Shown piece by piece: positions 1 to 8,900 of a stretch of 19,074 nt of DNA. Under the pieces are notes generated by a model, which ran no database searches, was not told the DNA's origin, and worked only from the letters and a program-made list of their open reading frames with translations. Location: contig JAQTVL010000017.1 in the NCBI GenBank assembly GCA_028706835.1, forward strand, positions 1-19,074. Direction: 5' to 3'. Origin of the DNA: Phycisphaerae bacterium (GTDB lineage: Bacteria > Planctomycetota > Phycisphaerae > JAJVII01). Position 1 is the first letter of the stretch, and every line of letters begins with the position of its first letter. The position numbers and the translations under genes were made by a program.

Positions 1-450
1 CTCCACAAAAGGAAATTCTTCGCCGTTTGTGGAGTGCGGTAGCGCAGCTACCGCTGTGGAGGTTGGCGGACGTTTGCTGTTCACCAAAGCGGGAGCTGCG
101 CTCCCGCACTCCACAAAAGGAAATACTTCGCGGTTTGCGGAGCGCGGTGGCGCGGGTACCGCCGTGGCGATTGGCGGACGCTTGCTGTTCACCAAAGCGG
201 GAGCTTCGCTCCCGCACTCCACAAAAGGAAACTCTTCGCCGTTTGTGGAGTGCGGTAGCGCAGCTACCGCTGTGGAGGTCGGCGGACGGTTGCTGTTCGC
301 CAAAGCGGGAGCTGCGCTCCCGCACTCCACAAAAGGAAATACTTCGCGGTTTGTGGAGTGCGGTGGCGCAGATACCGTTGTGGGGCGTCGAGGGTTGCGC
401 CCGCGTGCCAAAGCGGGAGCTGCGCTCCCGCACTCCACAAAAGGATATTC
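1..450. repeat. Tandem array of 108-bp palindromic element A (four units plus a cut-off one)
   Basis: Four near-identical units begin at 26, 134, 242 and 350, an exact 108-bp period; the first 25 bases are the tail of another unit, so the array continues outside the window. Each unit has outer inverted arms (GTGGAGTGCGG and CCGCACTCCAC). Inside each arm is a small hairpin of the type GCGGTAGC-GCA-GCTACCGC or GCGGGAGC-TGC-GCTCCCGC, and an asymmetric loop of about 37 bases separates the arms. Unit 2 keeps its hairpins despite base changes; unit 4 is more degenerate, with wobble pairs. The array starts just past the stop of the minus-strand TPR gene and is read in its 3' region. Frames open across it only because the unit is a multiple of three and free of stops; no protein gene is supported. 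The same unit recurs inside the 5994-10262 gene. Confidence 0.9.
413..431 (-). terminator. Possible terminator hairpin behind the TPR gene, supplied by element A
   Basis: A perfect 8-bp stem with a 3-base loop (GCGGGAGC-TGC-GCTCCCGC) lies about 30 bases beyond the TPR stop codon in the direction of transcription. It is followed on the minus strand by only three T residues, so it is a weak intrinsic terminator candidate. It is simply the right arm of the last element A unit and may be placed there by chance. Confidence 0.3.
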
Positions 451-462
451 GACGGAACTTCC

Positions 463-3400
463 TCACGGTTTCGTCTCCGCAAGGCGCTTCTTGGCTAGCT
501 CGGCCCAGGGGGTATCGGGGGCTTCGGCGACTACTTGCTGCCAGAGCTTGATCGCCTCTGGAGGCTGCTTGAGGTCCATGTAGCCTCGGGCGGCTTCGCA
601 GCGGGCCTGGGCGGACAGGAGCGGGTAGTCGTAGGTCAGGGCGCACACCAGGAGGGCCTTGACGGCCTCGGCTGGGCGGGCCTGCTCCAGGCGGCAGATG
701 CCGGACTGCAACTGGGCGCGGGCGGCGACCTCGGAGGCGGTCCGTTTGGTCACCTCGGCATAGTTGGCGACGGCGTTGTCGTGCTGCTTCTGGACTTGGA
801 ACGACCAGCCGGTGGCGAAGAACGCCTCTTCGACGAACGGGCTCTGCGGGAACCGCTGCATGAGCACCTGGTAGGCCTGGCGGGCCGGGTCCCATTGGTT
901 CAGGGCGGCGTAGGCTTGGCCGAGGCGGAGCATGGCGCGGTCGGCGACGTTCGGGATCGTCTGGAGCGGGCCCTGGTCGCGGAACGGGACGAGCAGGTCG
1001 ACGGCCTTCTGCCATTCCTTCTGTGCGATCCGCACCTCGGCCTCGATGAGGCGGGCTGGGCCGTAGATGGGGGAGTCGGGTGTCTTGCCGATCTGCTGGG
1101 CCAGGGCGAGTGCGAGGGGCAGCTTGCCCTGGGCGAGCAGCAGGGTGGCCAGTCGGAGCCGAATCTGCTCGACGAGGTCGGCGGGCGGGTTTTTCTCAAG
1201 GGCGGTGGCCAGCAGGGGGGCGGCGGCGGCGTAGTCGCCGCGCTGGGTGGCCAGGTCGGCTAACTCGTATCGGGCGACGGCGCCGAGCGAGGAGTCGCCG
1301 GCGGCGACGATCAGCTTGTCATACTGCTCGTGAACGACCTTTTCGGTCGGCTGGGTGGTGACGGCGGACAGCGCGATGTCCGGCGGGCGCAGGCCGGGGG
1401 CGGGCGTGCCGGGCGGGAGCTGCTTGCTGATGCGGGCGATCACGGCGGCCAGTGCGTCCTGGCGAAGCTTGAAGCGGGCGGCTTCGACCTCGGCGTCGGC
1501 CAGCACGCGACTGCACCAGACGGCTTCGTACAACATGCGAAGGTGGGCAGTAGTGCCGGGGGACTTTTTGGCGACCTCGTCGGCTTGCGCGACCAGGCTC
1601 GCGGAGGTCTGGCGCAGGTCGTTCTGCGCGGCCTGGAGGGCCGTGGTGGCGGCGGCGAGTTCGGCGGGGGGAATGCCGGGTCGATTGACGGCGGCCTGGG
1701 CGGCGGCGAGTGCGGCGCCCAGATCGTCGCGGCGAATCTGGCCGATGCGCCAGGTGGCGCTGACCGCGAAGGGCGAGGCTGGGAATGCTTTGACGAGGGC
1801 TTCGAGGATCGGCTTGGCTTCGGCCGGCTTGTTGGCTTCGCGAAGGGCGACGGCGTGCTCGTATTCGAGGGCGGGGACCCAGTCGGCGCGGGTGGGGTCC
1901 TTGACCAGCACCGTCTCCTGCTGGGTGCGGACGGTGTTGAGCAGGTTGGCGGCGTCCTGGGATCGGCCCATGGCGCGGAGCAGGGAGGCCTGGCGCAGTC
2001 CCGCCAGCGGGGACAGGGGCGAGGCGCGGAGCGGGTCGGCCTGGAGGCGGGCCATCTCGGTGACGGCGGTGTTCACGTCGCCCTGGAGTGCGATGCACTT
2101 GGCGCGCTCGAAGACGAGCGAGGGCAGGGCGGGCTGGCCCGCGAACTGCTGAAGGGCTTTGTCGTAGACCTCGCGGGCGCGGGCGAGCTTGGCCTGCCGC
2201 TCGGCGGGGTCGGCCAGGACCGAACCGATCCGCTGGTAGCAGTAGCCGAGCTTGAGTGTGGCGTCTGCAAGCTGGGCGGGCGGGACCTTCGGGCCGGCGC
2301 CGAGGAAGATTTCGAGCAGCTTGGCGGCGCGCTCGGCCTGCTCGAGCAGGCGGGCGGCGGCGAGCGCGTCGTCGCCCTCGTCGGGCAGGAGGCGAACGAG
2401 GCAGTCGGCCTGCATGTAGGACACGGTGGCGAGGTCGGCGACGCGGTCGGCTTCGGGGATGGCGGCGAGGGTGGCGGCGGCGTCGGCGAACTGGTTCAGG
2501 CGGTACTGGCAGGCGCCCAGCGCCTGGCGGGCGAGGGCGATGTGGGCGAACTCCGGGAAATCCTTGACGAACTTGGCGTATCGGGCGGCGGCGTCGGTGA
2601 ACAGGGGAGTCACCTGGGCGGCCTGGTTGGGGTCGGCAGCGGCGGCGAGGGCCTTGAAGTATGCGTTCTCGGCGGAGCGGAAGGCGACGGCGCCGAGGAG
2701 GATGGACTTGGGGAATTTCGTGGCGAACTGCTGGCAGACGGCTTCGGACTCGGCATACATGGCGGCGAGGTGGTAGGCTGTCGCCTGGCGCTGCATGGCC
2801 TCCTCGGCGCGCTCGGGGTTGGCGTTCTCGGTGAGGACGGCCTGGTAGGTGGCGGCGGCCTCCTTGAACTGGCGGGCGACCTGCTGGGCGTCGGCGAGGT
2901 CCATGAGGACGTCGGCGCGGTGGAGCTTGGCGGCTGGGTCGGTCGGGGCAAGCTGGGCGGAGCGCTCGGCGGCCTTGCGCAGGCTGTCCATGCCGGCGGC
3001 GATGGCTGGGCCGTATGCGGCGGCGTTGGCGGGGTCGGCGGCGGCGAGCTGGGTCTTGCCTAGCCACCAGAGGGCCTGGTCGTTGAGTGCGGGATCGGCG
3101 GCGAGGGGGGTGAGCCACTTGGCGGCTTCGGGGTAGTTGCGGGCCTGGAGCTGGCAGTAGCCGAGGCGAAGCTGGGCCTCGGGGGCCTGGGGGGACTTGG
3201 GGTATTGGGTGATGATCGCGTTGAAACGCGGGGCGGCGTCGGCGAACTTGCCCTGCTCGGAGAGAAGGACGGCGGAATAGAAGGTGGCGCGGACAAGATA
3301 GTCCGGGGCGGGGCCGTTGGCCAGGGATTGGAGGAAAGCTATTTTGGCCGGGGTCAAGCCCGCGGGATTTGCGAGCTGCTGCTGGGCGGCTTTCTTCGCC

Positions 3401-4299
3401 GCGTCGAAATCGGCGAGGACCGCGTTGTATTGGTTGGTGGCTTCGGGCGACTCGCCGGCAAGGTGGTGGGTGCGCGCGAGGAAATAGCGGGCGTGCGGGC
3501 CGAACTCCTGGTTGAAGGGGGCAAGCTGGCTGAGAGTCTTGCCGGCGGCGAGGTAATCCTTGGCGGCGAACTGCGAATAGCCGACAAGGTATTGGATGGT
3601 CGGGCGATACTTGCTGGAAGCGACGGCAGCGTCGGCGAGGAGGTTGGAAAGCGGGGAAACGTCTTTGAACCTGCCCAAGCGCAGGAGCAACTCGGCCTGG
3701 TCGCAGCGGGCGCGGGTGGACCAGTCGACATCGGGCGGTAACTCTTGTCCGGTTGCCAGTGGCGTGGCCGGCTGGGTGGTGGGCTTTATTCGCCCGGCGA
3801 ACGCTTCCGCGGCCGCGGCGAAATGCTTGGCGGCTTCGTCGAACTTCTGGTTGGCTAGCGTCCGAAGCTGGGCGGCCTCGGCCGGACGCGCCGCGACATC
3901 GGCCAACGCTTGGTGGCCCATCGCCCGCGAAGCCAGGCCAAGGTAGTAAAGGGCGAAACGACGTTCGGGAAAGCCACCGTCAGCCACAACCAATGTCAGC
4001 GAATCCGAAGCCGCCTTGTAGTCCTTTTGCGGCAGTTCAAGCAGGGATAGCGCCAAGCCGTATTGGGCCCACTTGGCCTCGCGATGATTGGCGAATTTCC
4101 CGATGAATTCCCGAAACTGCCCCGCGGCGAACTCGAACTTGCCCTCGTTAAACCCTCGCCTCGCCCCATCCAGCAGCAACAAGGCCGCTTCGTCGGGGTT
4201 GATCTGTTGTTGGCCGAGTGTCGCCGCCGTTTGCCCGAACCCGACAAAGCCGGCCAGCACGAGCGCCACCATGGTTGCCGATATGCGTCGTCGTTGCAT
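463..4299 (-). CDS. Large secreted/periplasmic tetratricopeptide-repeat protein
   Basis: The protein has 1278 residues. The start is the ATG at 4299, which is preceded by GGGAGAAA about 4-10 bases upstream and opens a typical signal peptide: basic MQRRRIS, then a hydrophobic stretch to about residue 22, ending near residue 30 with no lipobox cysteine. The remainder is almost entirely alpha-helical, Ala/Leu/Gln-rich tandem TPR-like repeats with recurring phrases such as FPKSP, YLVGYSQFAAKDY and RLGQAYAALNQWDPA. These resemble the tol-pal/YfiO (BamD)-type TPR modules in planctomycete proteins. TPR superhelices bind other proteins, so an envelope scaffold or adaptor role is inferred; no enzymatic motif was seen. 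The frame remains open upstream across the divergent neighbour, but that stretch is a GC-rich shadow. The gene is divergent from the beta-propeller gene. Confident as a gene and TPR protein; the partner is unknown. Confidence 0.9.
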   Translation of the reverse strand: MQRRRISATMVALVLAGFVGFGQTAATLGQQQINPDEAALLLLDGARRGFNEGKFEFAAGQFREFIGKFANHREAKWAQYGLALSLLELPQKDYKAASDSLTLVVADGGFPERRFALYYLGLASRAMGHQALADVAARPAEAAQLRTLANQKFDEAAKHFAAAAEAFAGRIKPTTQPATPLATGQELPPDVDWSTRARCDQAELLLRLGRFKDVSPLSNLLADAAVASSKYRPTIQYLVGYSQFAAKDYLAAGKTLSQLAPFNQEFGPHARYFLARTHHLAGESPEATNQYNAVLADFDAAKKAAQQQLANPAGLTPAKIAFLQSLANGPAPDYLVRATFYSAVLLSEQGKFADAAPRFNAIITQYPKSPQAPEAQLRLGYCQLQARNYPEAAKWLTPLAADPALNDQALWWLGKTQLAAADPANAAAYGPAIAAGMDSLRKAAERSAQLAPTDPAAKLHRADVLMDLADAQQVARQFKEAAATYQAVLTENANPERAEEAMQRQATAYHLAAMYAESEAVCQQFATKFPKSILLGAVAFRSAENAYFKALAAAADPNQAAQVTPLFTDAAARYAKFVKDFPEFAHIALARQALGACQYRLNQFADAAATLAAIPEADRVADLATVSYMQADCLVRLLPDEGDDALAAARLLEQAERAAKLLEIFLGAGPKVPPAQLADATLKLGYCYQRIGSVLADPAERQAKLARAREVYDKALQQFAGQPALPSLVFERAKCIALQGDVNTAVTEMARLQADPLRASPLSPLAGLRQASLLRAMGRSQDAANLLNTVRTQQETVLVKDPTRADWVPALEYEHAVALREANKPAEAKPILEALVKAFPASPFAVSATWRIGQIRRDDLGAALAAAQAAVNRPGIPPAELAAATTALQAAQNDLRQTSASLVAQADEVAKKSPGTTAHLRMLYEAVWCSRVLADAEVEAARFKLRQDALAAVIARISKQLPPGTPAPGLRPPDIALSAVTTQPTEKVVHEQYDKLIVAAGDSSLGAVARYELADLATQRGDYAAAAPLLATALEKNPPADLVEQIRLRLATLLLAQGKLPLALALAQQIGKTPDSPIYGPARLIEAEVRIAQKEWQKAVDLLVPFRDQGPLQTIPNVADRAMLRLGQAYAALNQWDPARQAYQVLMQRFPQSPFVEEAFFATGWSFQVQKQHDNAVANYAEVTKRTASEVAARAQLQSGICRLEQARPAEAVKALLVCALTYDYPLLSAQARCEAARGYMDLKQPPEAIKLWQQVVAEAPDTPWAELAKKRLAETKP

Positions 4300-4407
4300 C
4301 CGTTTCTCCCGCGTCTTATGATCGTTCCGCGATGGGCCCCCCGGGTTCTCGCGGCTGGTTGACAGTATATAAACCGCGACTCCCCGGCCCGGTATCGAGC
4401 AACTTAT
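4300..4407. promoter_or_regulatory. Divergent intergenic region with an A+T-rich core at 4357-4374
   Basis: These 108 bases separate two divergent starts and must hold promoters for both, unless either is leaderless from within. The only A+T-rich island is around 4357-4374. On the minus strand it reads TATACT (4364-4369), a 5/6 match to a -10 box about 65 bases ahead of the TPR start, but no good -35 box lies 16-18 bases upstream. On the plus strand it contains a perfect TTGACA (4359-4364) with no -10 box at the right distance. It is probably regulatory; the exact elements are unresolved. Confidence 0.35.
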
Positions 4408-5997
4408 ATGATTTCCTTCGCCGTCGTTCCGATCTTCGTCAACACCGGCGCCGCCCTCCTGCCCACGCTCGCCGCCGGCATCGCCTCCGCCCTCGCCCTG
4501 CTGTTCAAGCCGCGGGAGCTGGTCCGCGCCTGCCGCCGGCGCCCGTTCGTCGCTGCCCTCGTGCCGCTGGGCATTGTCGCCCTCGCCGCCGCCCTCTGGT
4601 ATTGGGCCCACCGCCCCACGCCGCCTCCCCCGCGCCGCATCGACTGGGCCCAGGTCGCCGTCGACCTCCTCCGCCGCGACCGCGCCGCCGCCCTCCCGCT
4701 CCCCGCCGCCACCCAGCCCGCCGACGCCCCCGTCGGCCTCGGCCGCGACTTTACCCGCCGGGGCTGGGACGGCACTCCCTCGCCCGACAAGCTTTCCCTC
4801 CTCTGGGAGCACCGCGTCGAGGACGCCTGCTTCCTTTCCTCGCCCGCCGTCGTCGCAGGCCGGGTCTACGCCGCCACCTACGTGCCCGACATCACCGGCA
4901 AGTTCGGAACCGGCTCGGTCGTCTGCCTCGACGCCCGCACGCACCGCAAGATCTGGGAAACCTCCAAAGCCGGCGGCGAGGATTTCAAGCCGTTCTTCAG
5001 TTCCCCCGCCGTCTCCGCCGACGGCCGGCGTGTCATCATCGGCCAGGGCCTGCACGAGGACGCCAATTGTTCGCTCATCTGCCTCGACGCCGCCGACGGC
5101 AAGGTGCTCTGGCAGGCCGCCACCCCGCTGCACATCGAGGGTTCGCCCGCCATCCGCGGCGATATGGTCGTCGTCGGCGCCGGCGCGATCGAGGACGCCT
5201 CGCACAAGCCGACCGGCCACGCCGGCATGGTCCTGGCTGTCCGCATTTCCGACGGCAAGGAGTTGTGGCGTTGCGACGTGGCGGACCCCGAGAGTTCCCC
5301 CGCCATCGACGCCAACGGCGTCGTCTACATCGGCAGCGGTTTCAACGGCAACGCCGTGGTCGCCCTGCGCGGCGACACGGACGCGCAGCTCGCAACCGAC
5401 AAGAAACCGCGGATCCTCTGGCGTCGCGAGTCCCCCTATCCCGTCACCGGCGCGGTATCCCTCGTCGCCGACCTGGTCATCGTCGGCGCCGGCAACGGCG
5501 ATTACGTCTACGCCAACCCGAGCCCCGCCGGCGTGGTTCTGGCACTCGACCGCGCCACCGGCGAAATCCGCTGGCAGCGTGCCTTTCCCGACGCCGTTCT
5601 CGGCGCGATCGCCGCCGGCGCCGACCGCGTCATCTGCCCCGTGCGAAACGGTGAGGTCGTCGCCCTGTCGATCCGCGACGGCAGCGTCCTGTGGCGCCAG
5701 CGGGTCAGCGAGCGGTCGCCCGTCCTCGCTGGCGTCGTGCTCACCGACCGCCACGTGTTCGCCGTGAGCAAGGACGGCTACCTGGGCGTGCTCGCCGCCG
5801 CTGATGGCCGCGTGCTCGACAAGCAACTGCTCAACGACCCGAAGAACCCCGGCAAGATGGGCCTGTGTTTCAGCACGCCGACCGTCGTCGGCGGCTGCCT
5901 CTTCGTCGGCACCGAAAGCGGCGGCCTGCGATGTTACGGCCCCGCGACGAAAGACGACGGGGCGAGTGGGCGAGTGGGCGAGGGGGTGACGAAATGA
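4408..5997 (+). CDS. Membrane-anchored PQQ-like beta-propeller protein
   Basis: The protein has 529 residues. The N-terminus has hydrophobic segments at about 3-33 and 47-66, split by the basic patch RACRRR, so it is anchored in the inner membrane with the rest probably outside. A Pro-rich linker precedes a propeller of about residues 95-515. Its blades repeat phrases like CLDARTHRKIWE, CLDAADGKVLWQ, ALDRATGEIRWQ and SPAIRGDMVVVG, the tryptophan-docking pattern of PQQ_2/PQQ_3 repeats also found in BamB. No PQQ dehydrogenase catalytic residues are evident, so a binding or scaffold role is more likely than an oxidoreductase. The start at 4408 has only a weak GAGC upstream. The C-terminal tail (DDGASGRVGEGVTK) is encoded by an octamer repeat and looks non-structural. 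The stop overlaps the next start by ATGA, indicating translational coupling with the PEP-utilising fusion gene. Confidence 0.88.
   Translation: MISFAVVPIFVNTGAALLPTLAAGIASALALLFKPRELVRACRRRPFVAALVPLGIVALAAALWYWAHRPTPPPPRRIDWAQVAVDLLRRDRAAALPLPAATQPADAPVGLGRDFTRRGWDGTPSPDKLSLLWEHRVEDACFLSSPAVVAGRVYAATYVPDITGKFGTGSVVCLDARTHRKIWETSKAGGEDFKPFFSSPAVSADGRRVIIGQGLHEDANCSLICLDAADGKVLWQAATPLHIEGSPAIRGDMVVVGAGAIEDASHKPTGHAGMVLAVRISDGKELWRCDVADPESSPAIDANGVVYIGSGFNGNAVVALRGDTDAQLATDKKPRILWRRESPYPVTGAVSLVADLVIVGAGNGDYVYANPSPAGVVLALDRATGEIRWQRAFPDAVLGAIAAGADRVICPVRNGEVVALSIRDGSVLWRQRVSERSPVLAGVVLTDRHVFAVSKDGYLGVLAAADGRVLDKQLLNDPKNPGKMGLCFSTPTVVGGCLFVGTESGGLRCYGPATKDDGASGRVGEGVTK
5962..5985 (+). repeat. Three-copy octamer repeat at the 3' end of the propeller gene
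   Basis: Three tandem octamers, two identical (GCGAGTGG) and a third diverged (GCGAGGGG), encode the last residues of the propeller protein. They end in the G-rich stretch that would serve as ribosome-binding site (AGGGGG, about 8 bases before the ATG at 5994) for the next gene. The unit is not a multiple of three, so copy-number change would alter the propeller tail and its overlap with the downstream start. Confidence 0.75.
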
Positions 5998-8900
5998 CCC
6001 GCCGCATCTACTTCTTCGGGCAATCCGCCGCCGACGGCGATCCGAAACGCGTTGACGTCCTCGGCGGCAAGGGCGCCAGCCTGGCCGCCATGAGCCTGGC
6101 CGGCCTGCCCGTCCCGCCGGGGTTCACCATCTCCACCGAGTGCTGCAAGGAGTTCCTGGCCTCCGGCGGGCGCTGGCCCGACGGCCTCGAAGCCGAGGTC
6201 CGCGCCAACCTGGCGAAACTGGAAGCCGCCACCGCCCGCCGGTTCGGCCGCCCCGGCGATCCCCAACCGCTATTGGTCTCTGTCCGCAGCGGCGCCGCCA
6301 TCTCCATGCCCGGCATGATGGACACGATCCTCAACTGTGGCCTGCTCCCCGAATTTCCTTTTGTGGAGTGCGGTAGCGAAGCTACCGCGTTGGCCGACAG
6401 CAAGCGTCCGCCAGCCACCAAAGCGGTAGCTGCGCTCCCGCACTCCACAAACAGCGAGGAATTTCCTTTTGTGGAGTGCGGTAGCGAAGCTACCGCTTTG
6501 GCAGACAGCAAGCGTCCGCCAGTCACCACAGCGGGAACTGCGCTCCCGCACTCCACAAACAACGAAGACGCCCCCGGCGCGGGCAGGTCCCGCGTCTACT
6601 CCCAATTCGCCGCGATGTTCCAGCGTGTCGCCGGGCGAACCCCGCCCGCCGATCCCTTCGCCGCCCTCGCCGCCTGCATCGAGACCGTCTTCCGTTCGTG
6701 GAACAGCCCGCGGGCCGTCGCCTATCGCCAGTCGCACGATATTCGCGACCTGGCCGGCACCGCCGTCACCGTGCAGGCGATGTTTCCGTCGCAGGTGTCC
6801 GGCGTCGCGTTCACCACCAACCCGACCACCGGCGACGCCAACGAGATCATCATCGAGGCCTCTTTCGGCCTGGGCGAAGCGATCGTCTCCGGCGACGTCC
6901 ACCCCGACAGTTTCGTGGTCGACAAGGCATCGCTATCCGCCGATGCCGGCGTGCTCCCCCGTTTAGCCGCAGGACCGAAGGTCCGCGCTTGTACGCCGGC
7001 AGAACCTGCTGGCGTCGTCGAATCCCCCATCAAGCAACGGTCAATCGGCCACAAATCCCACGTCGTCCTCGCCCTGGGTGAATCCCCGCCCGCGGACCCC
7101 GACGCCCCTTGCCTTACCGACGCCCAGATCGTCGAACTGGCAACCATCGCCGTCCAGGTCGAGAGTTTCTTCGGCAAGGCGATGGATATCGAGTGGGGCC
7201 TGGCCGGCGGAAAGTTCGCACTGCTCCAGGCCCGCCCGGTCCGCGTCGGCAAGGGGACCGACGCGCAAGAGGAAATGCTCGCCGCGACGCGCGACGAACT
7301 GCGGGCGGCGTTGTCCGCCGGTCACGGCCCCTGGGTCCTGCACAACCTGGCCGAGACCCTGCCGCACCCCACGCCGCTCACCTGGAGCGTCATGCGGCGG
7401 TTCATGTCCGGCGCCGGCGGCTTCGGGGCGATGTATCGCCAAGCCGGTTTCGAGCCGTCCGAGCAGGCCTGCCGCGACGGGTTTCTCACCCTGATCGCAG
7501 GCCGAATCTACATGGACACCGAGGCCGCCCCGGGGATGTTCTTCGCCGATTTCCCCTTCCGCTACGACGCGGAGCTGCTGCGCGTCAGCCCAGCCGCCGC
7601 CGATGGCCCGCCGAGCGAGCCAGCCGGCTCGCTGCTGGCCCGGGTCCGGGCGCGGCGGCGGGTGAAGCGGTCCAACGCGAAACTGGCGGCAATGTCAGCC
7701 GACTTCGACAAGAAACTCAGCGGCGAGGTGATCCCCGCTTTTGTCGCGTGGTGCCGCGAGCAGAAGGCCATCGACCTGACAAAGTTGTCAGGCCAGGAAC
7801 TGGCAACGCTCTGGCGCGAGCGCGAGCGGCGCGTGCTCGACGAGTTCGCGCCGCAGTCGCTGCTGCCCAGCCTGATCGGCGAGATGGCGCTCGCGAAACT
7901 TCGCGACTTCCTGGCTGAGGTGTTCTGGAACGTCGATGTCGACGAGTTGGCCGCGCAGTTGGTCGCCCCGCGCCAGCCCGACCGCACCGTGCAGGCCAAC
8001 GCGGAACTGTTTGCGGTGTCCGCGGGCAAGCAGACGACCGAGCAGTGGGTCATCGAGCACGGGCATCGCGCGGTCGAGGAGTTCGACCTCGCCTCGCCGC
8101 GGTGGCGCGAGCGGCCGGGCGAACTGGCGGCCATGGCCGACCAGCTTCGCGGCGGCGCGGACCCGGGGGTATTGTGGGTGTTGCGCCACCGCAAGACGGC
8201 CGAACGGCTCGATCGACTTTGCGAGCGATTGTCGCCGCGGGTTCGGCGCGAGTTGGACGCCCGGGCCGACCTGGCGAGGCGGTACCTCGCGTTCCGCGAG
8301 AACGGCAAGTACTACCTGATGCTAGGCTACGACCTCCTCCGCGACGCCGCCCTGGAGGCCGGCCGAAGATTGGGTATTGGCGACGACGTGTTCCTCCTCA
8401 CCCGCGACGAAATGCTTGCGGGCATTGAATTTCCGTTTGTGGAGTGCGGTAGCGAAGCTACCGCTGTGGAGTCCGGGCGCAGCATCCAATCGCCCAAAGC
8501 GGGAGCTGCGCTCCCGCACTCCACAAAAAGCGAGGAGGACTCGCGCGGAGAATTTCCTTTTGTGGAGTGCGGTAGCGCATTATCCCCTCCCCTTGGGGGG
8601 AGGGTTAGGGAGAGGGGACGAGCCGAAGGCGAGTCGTCTTCGCCCGTCGGCAACCAACCGCCTCGCGTCGGCCCCTCACCCCGACCCTCCCCCCAAGGGG
8701 AGGGAGAAAGATCGCCCTCCCTCCCCGATCGCCGCGCCGCCCACCGCGCCACCGCTCGCGTCTCCCTCCCGCGACTGATCGACGCCGACGTGATCGACAC
8801 CCTGGGCCGGCCGGTCATCGCCGAGGGCGCACCGCGCTACGAGGCCGTCGCCCTCTCCGCCGGCTCCGCCTCCGGCCCGGCCCGCATCGTTCGGTCCCCA

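Noticed and set aside
1..450. CRISPR array
   Set aside because: The whole 108-bp unit is repeated, spacers are not unique, the element is palindromic throughout and it also occurs singly elsewhere; no cas genes are present.
1..583. Long plus-strand open frames across the repeat array, with a repetitive Ser/Arg/Pro-rich protein
   Set aside because: They exist only because the 108-bp unit has no stops and is a multiple of three. The translations follow the repeat period, have no ribosome-binding site of note and run into the TPR gene antisense.
1330..3063. 577-codon plus-strand frame opposite the TPR gene
   Set aside because: It is Gly/Val-rich shadow translation typical of high-GC genes; the minus-strand TPR frame has clear repeats and a signal peptide.
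4300..5826. N-terminal extension of the TPR protein antisense to the propeller gene
   Set aside because: The extension has shadow-type composition (Asp/Gly/Val-rich without a domain), while the ATG at 4299 has a ribosome-binding site and starts a signal peptide. The opposite strand encodes a convincing beta-propeller.
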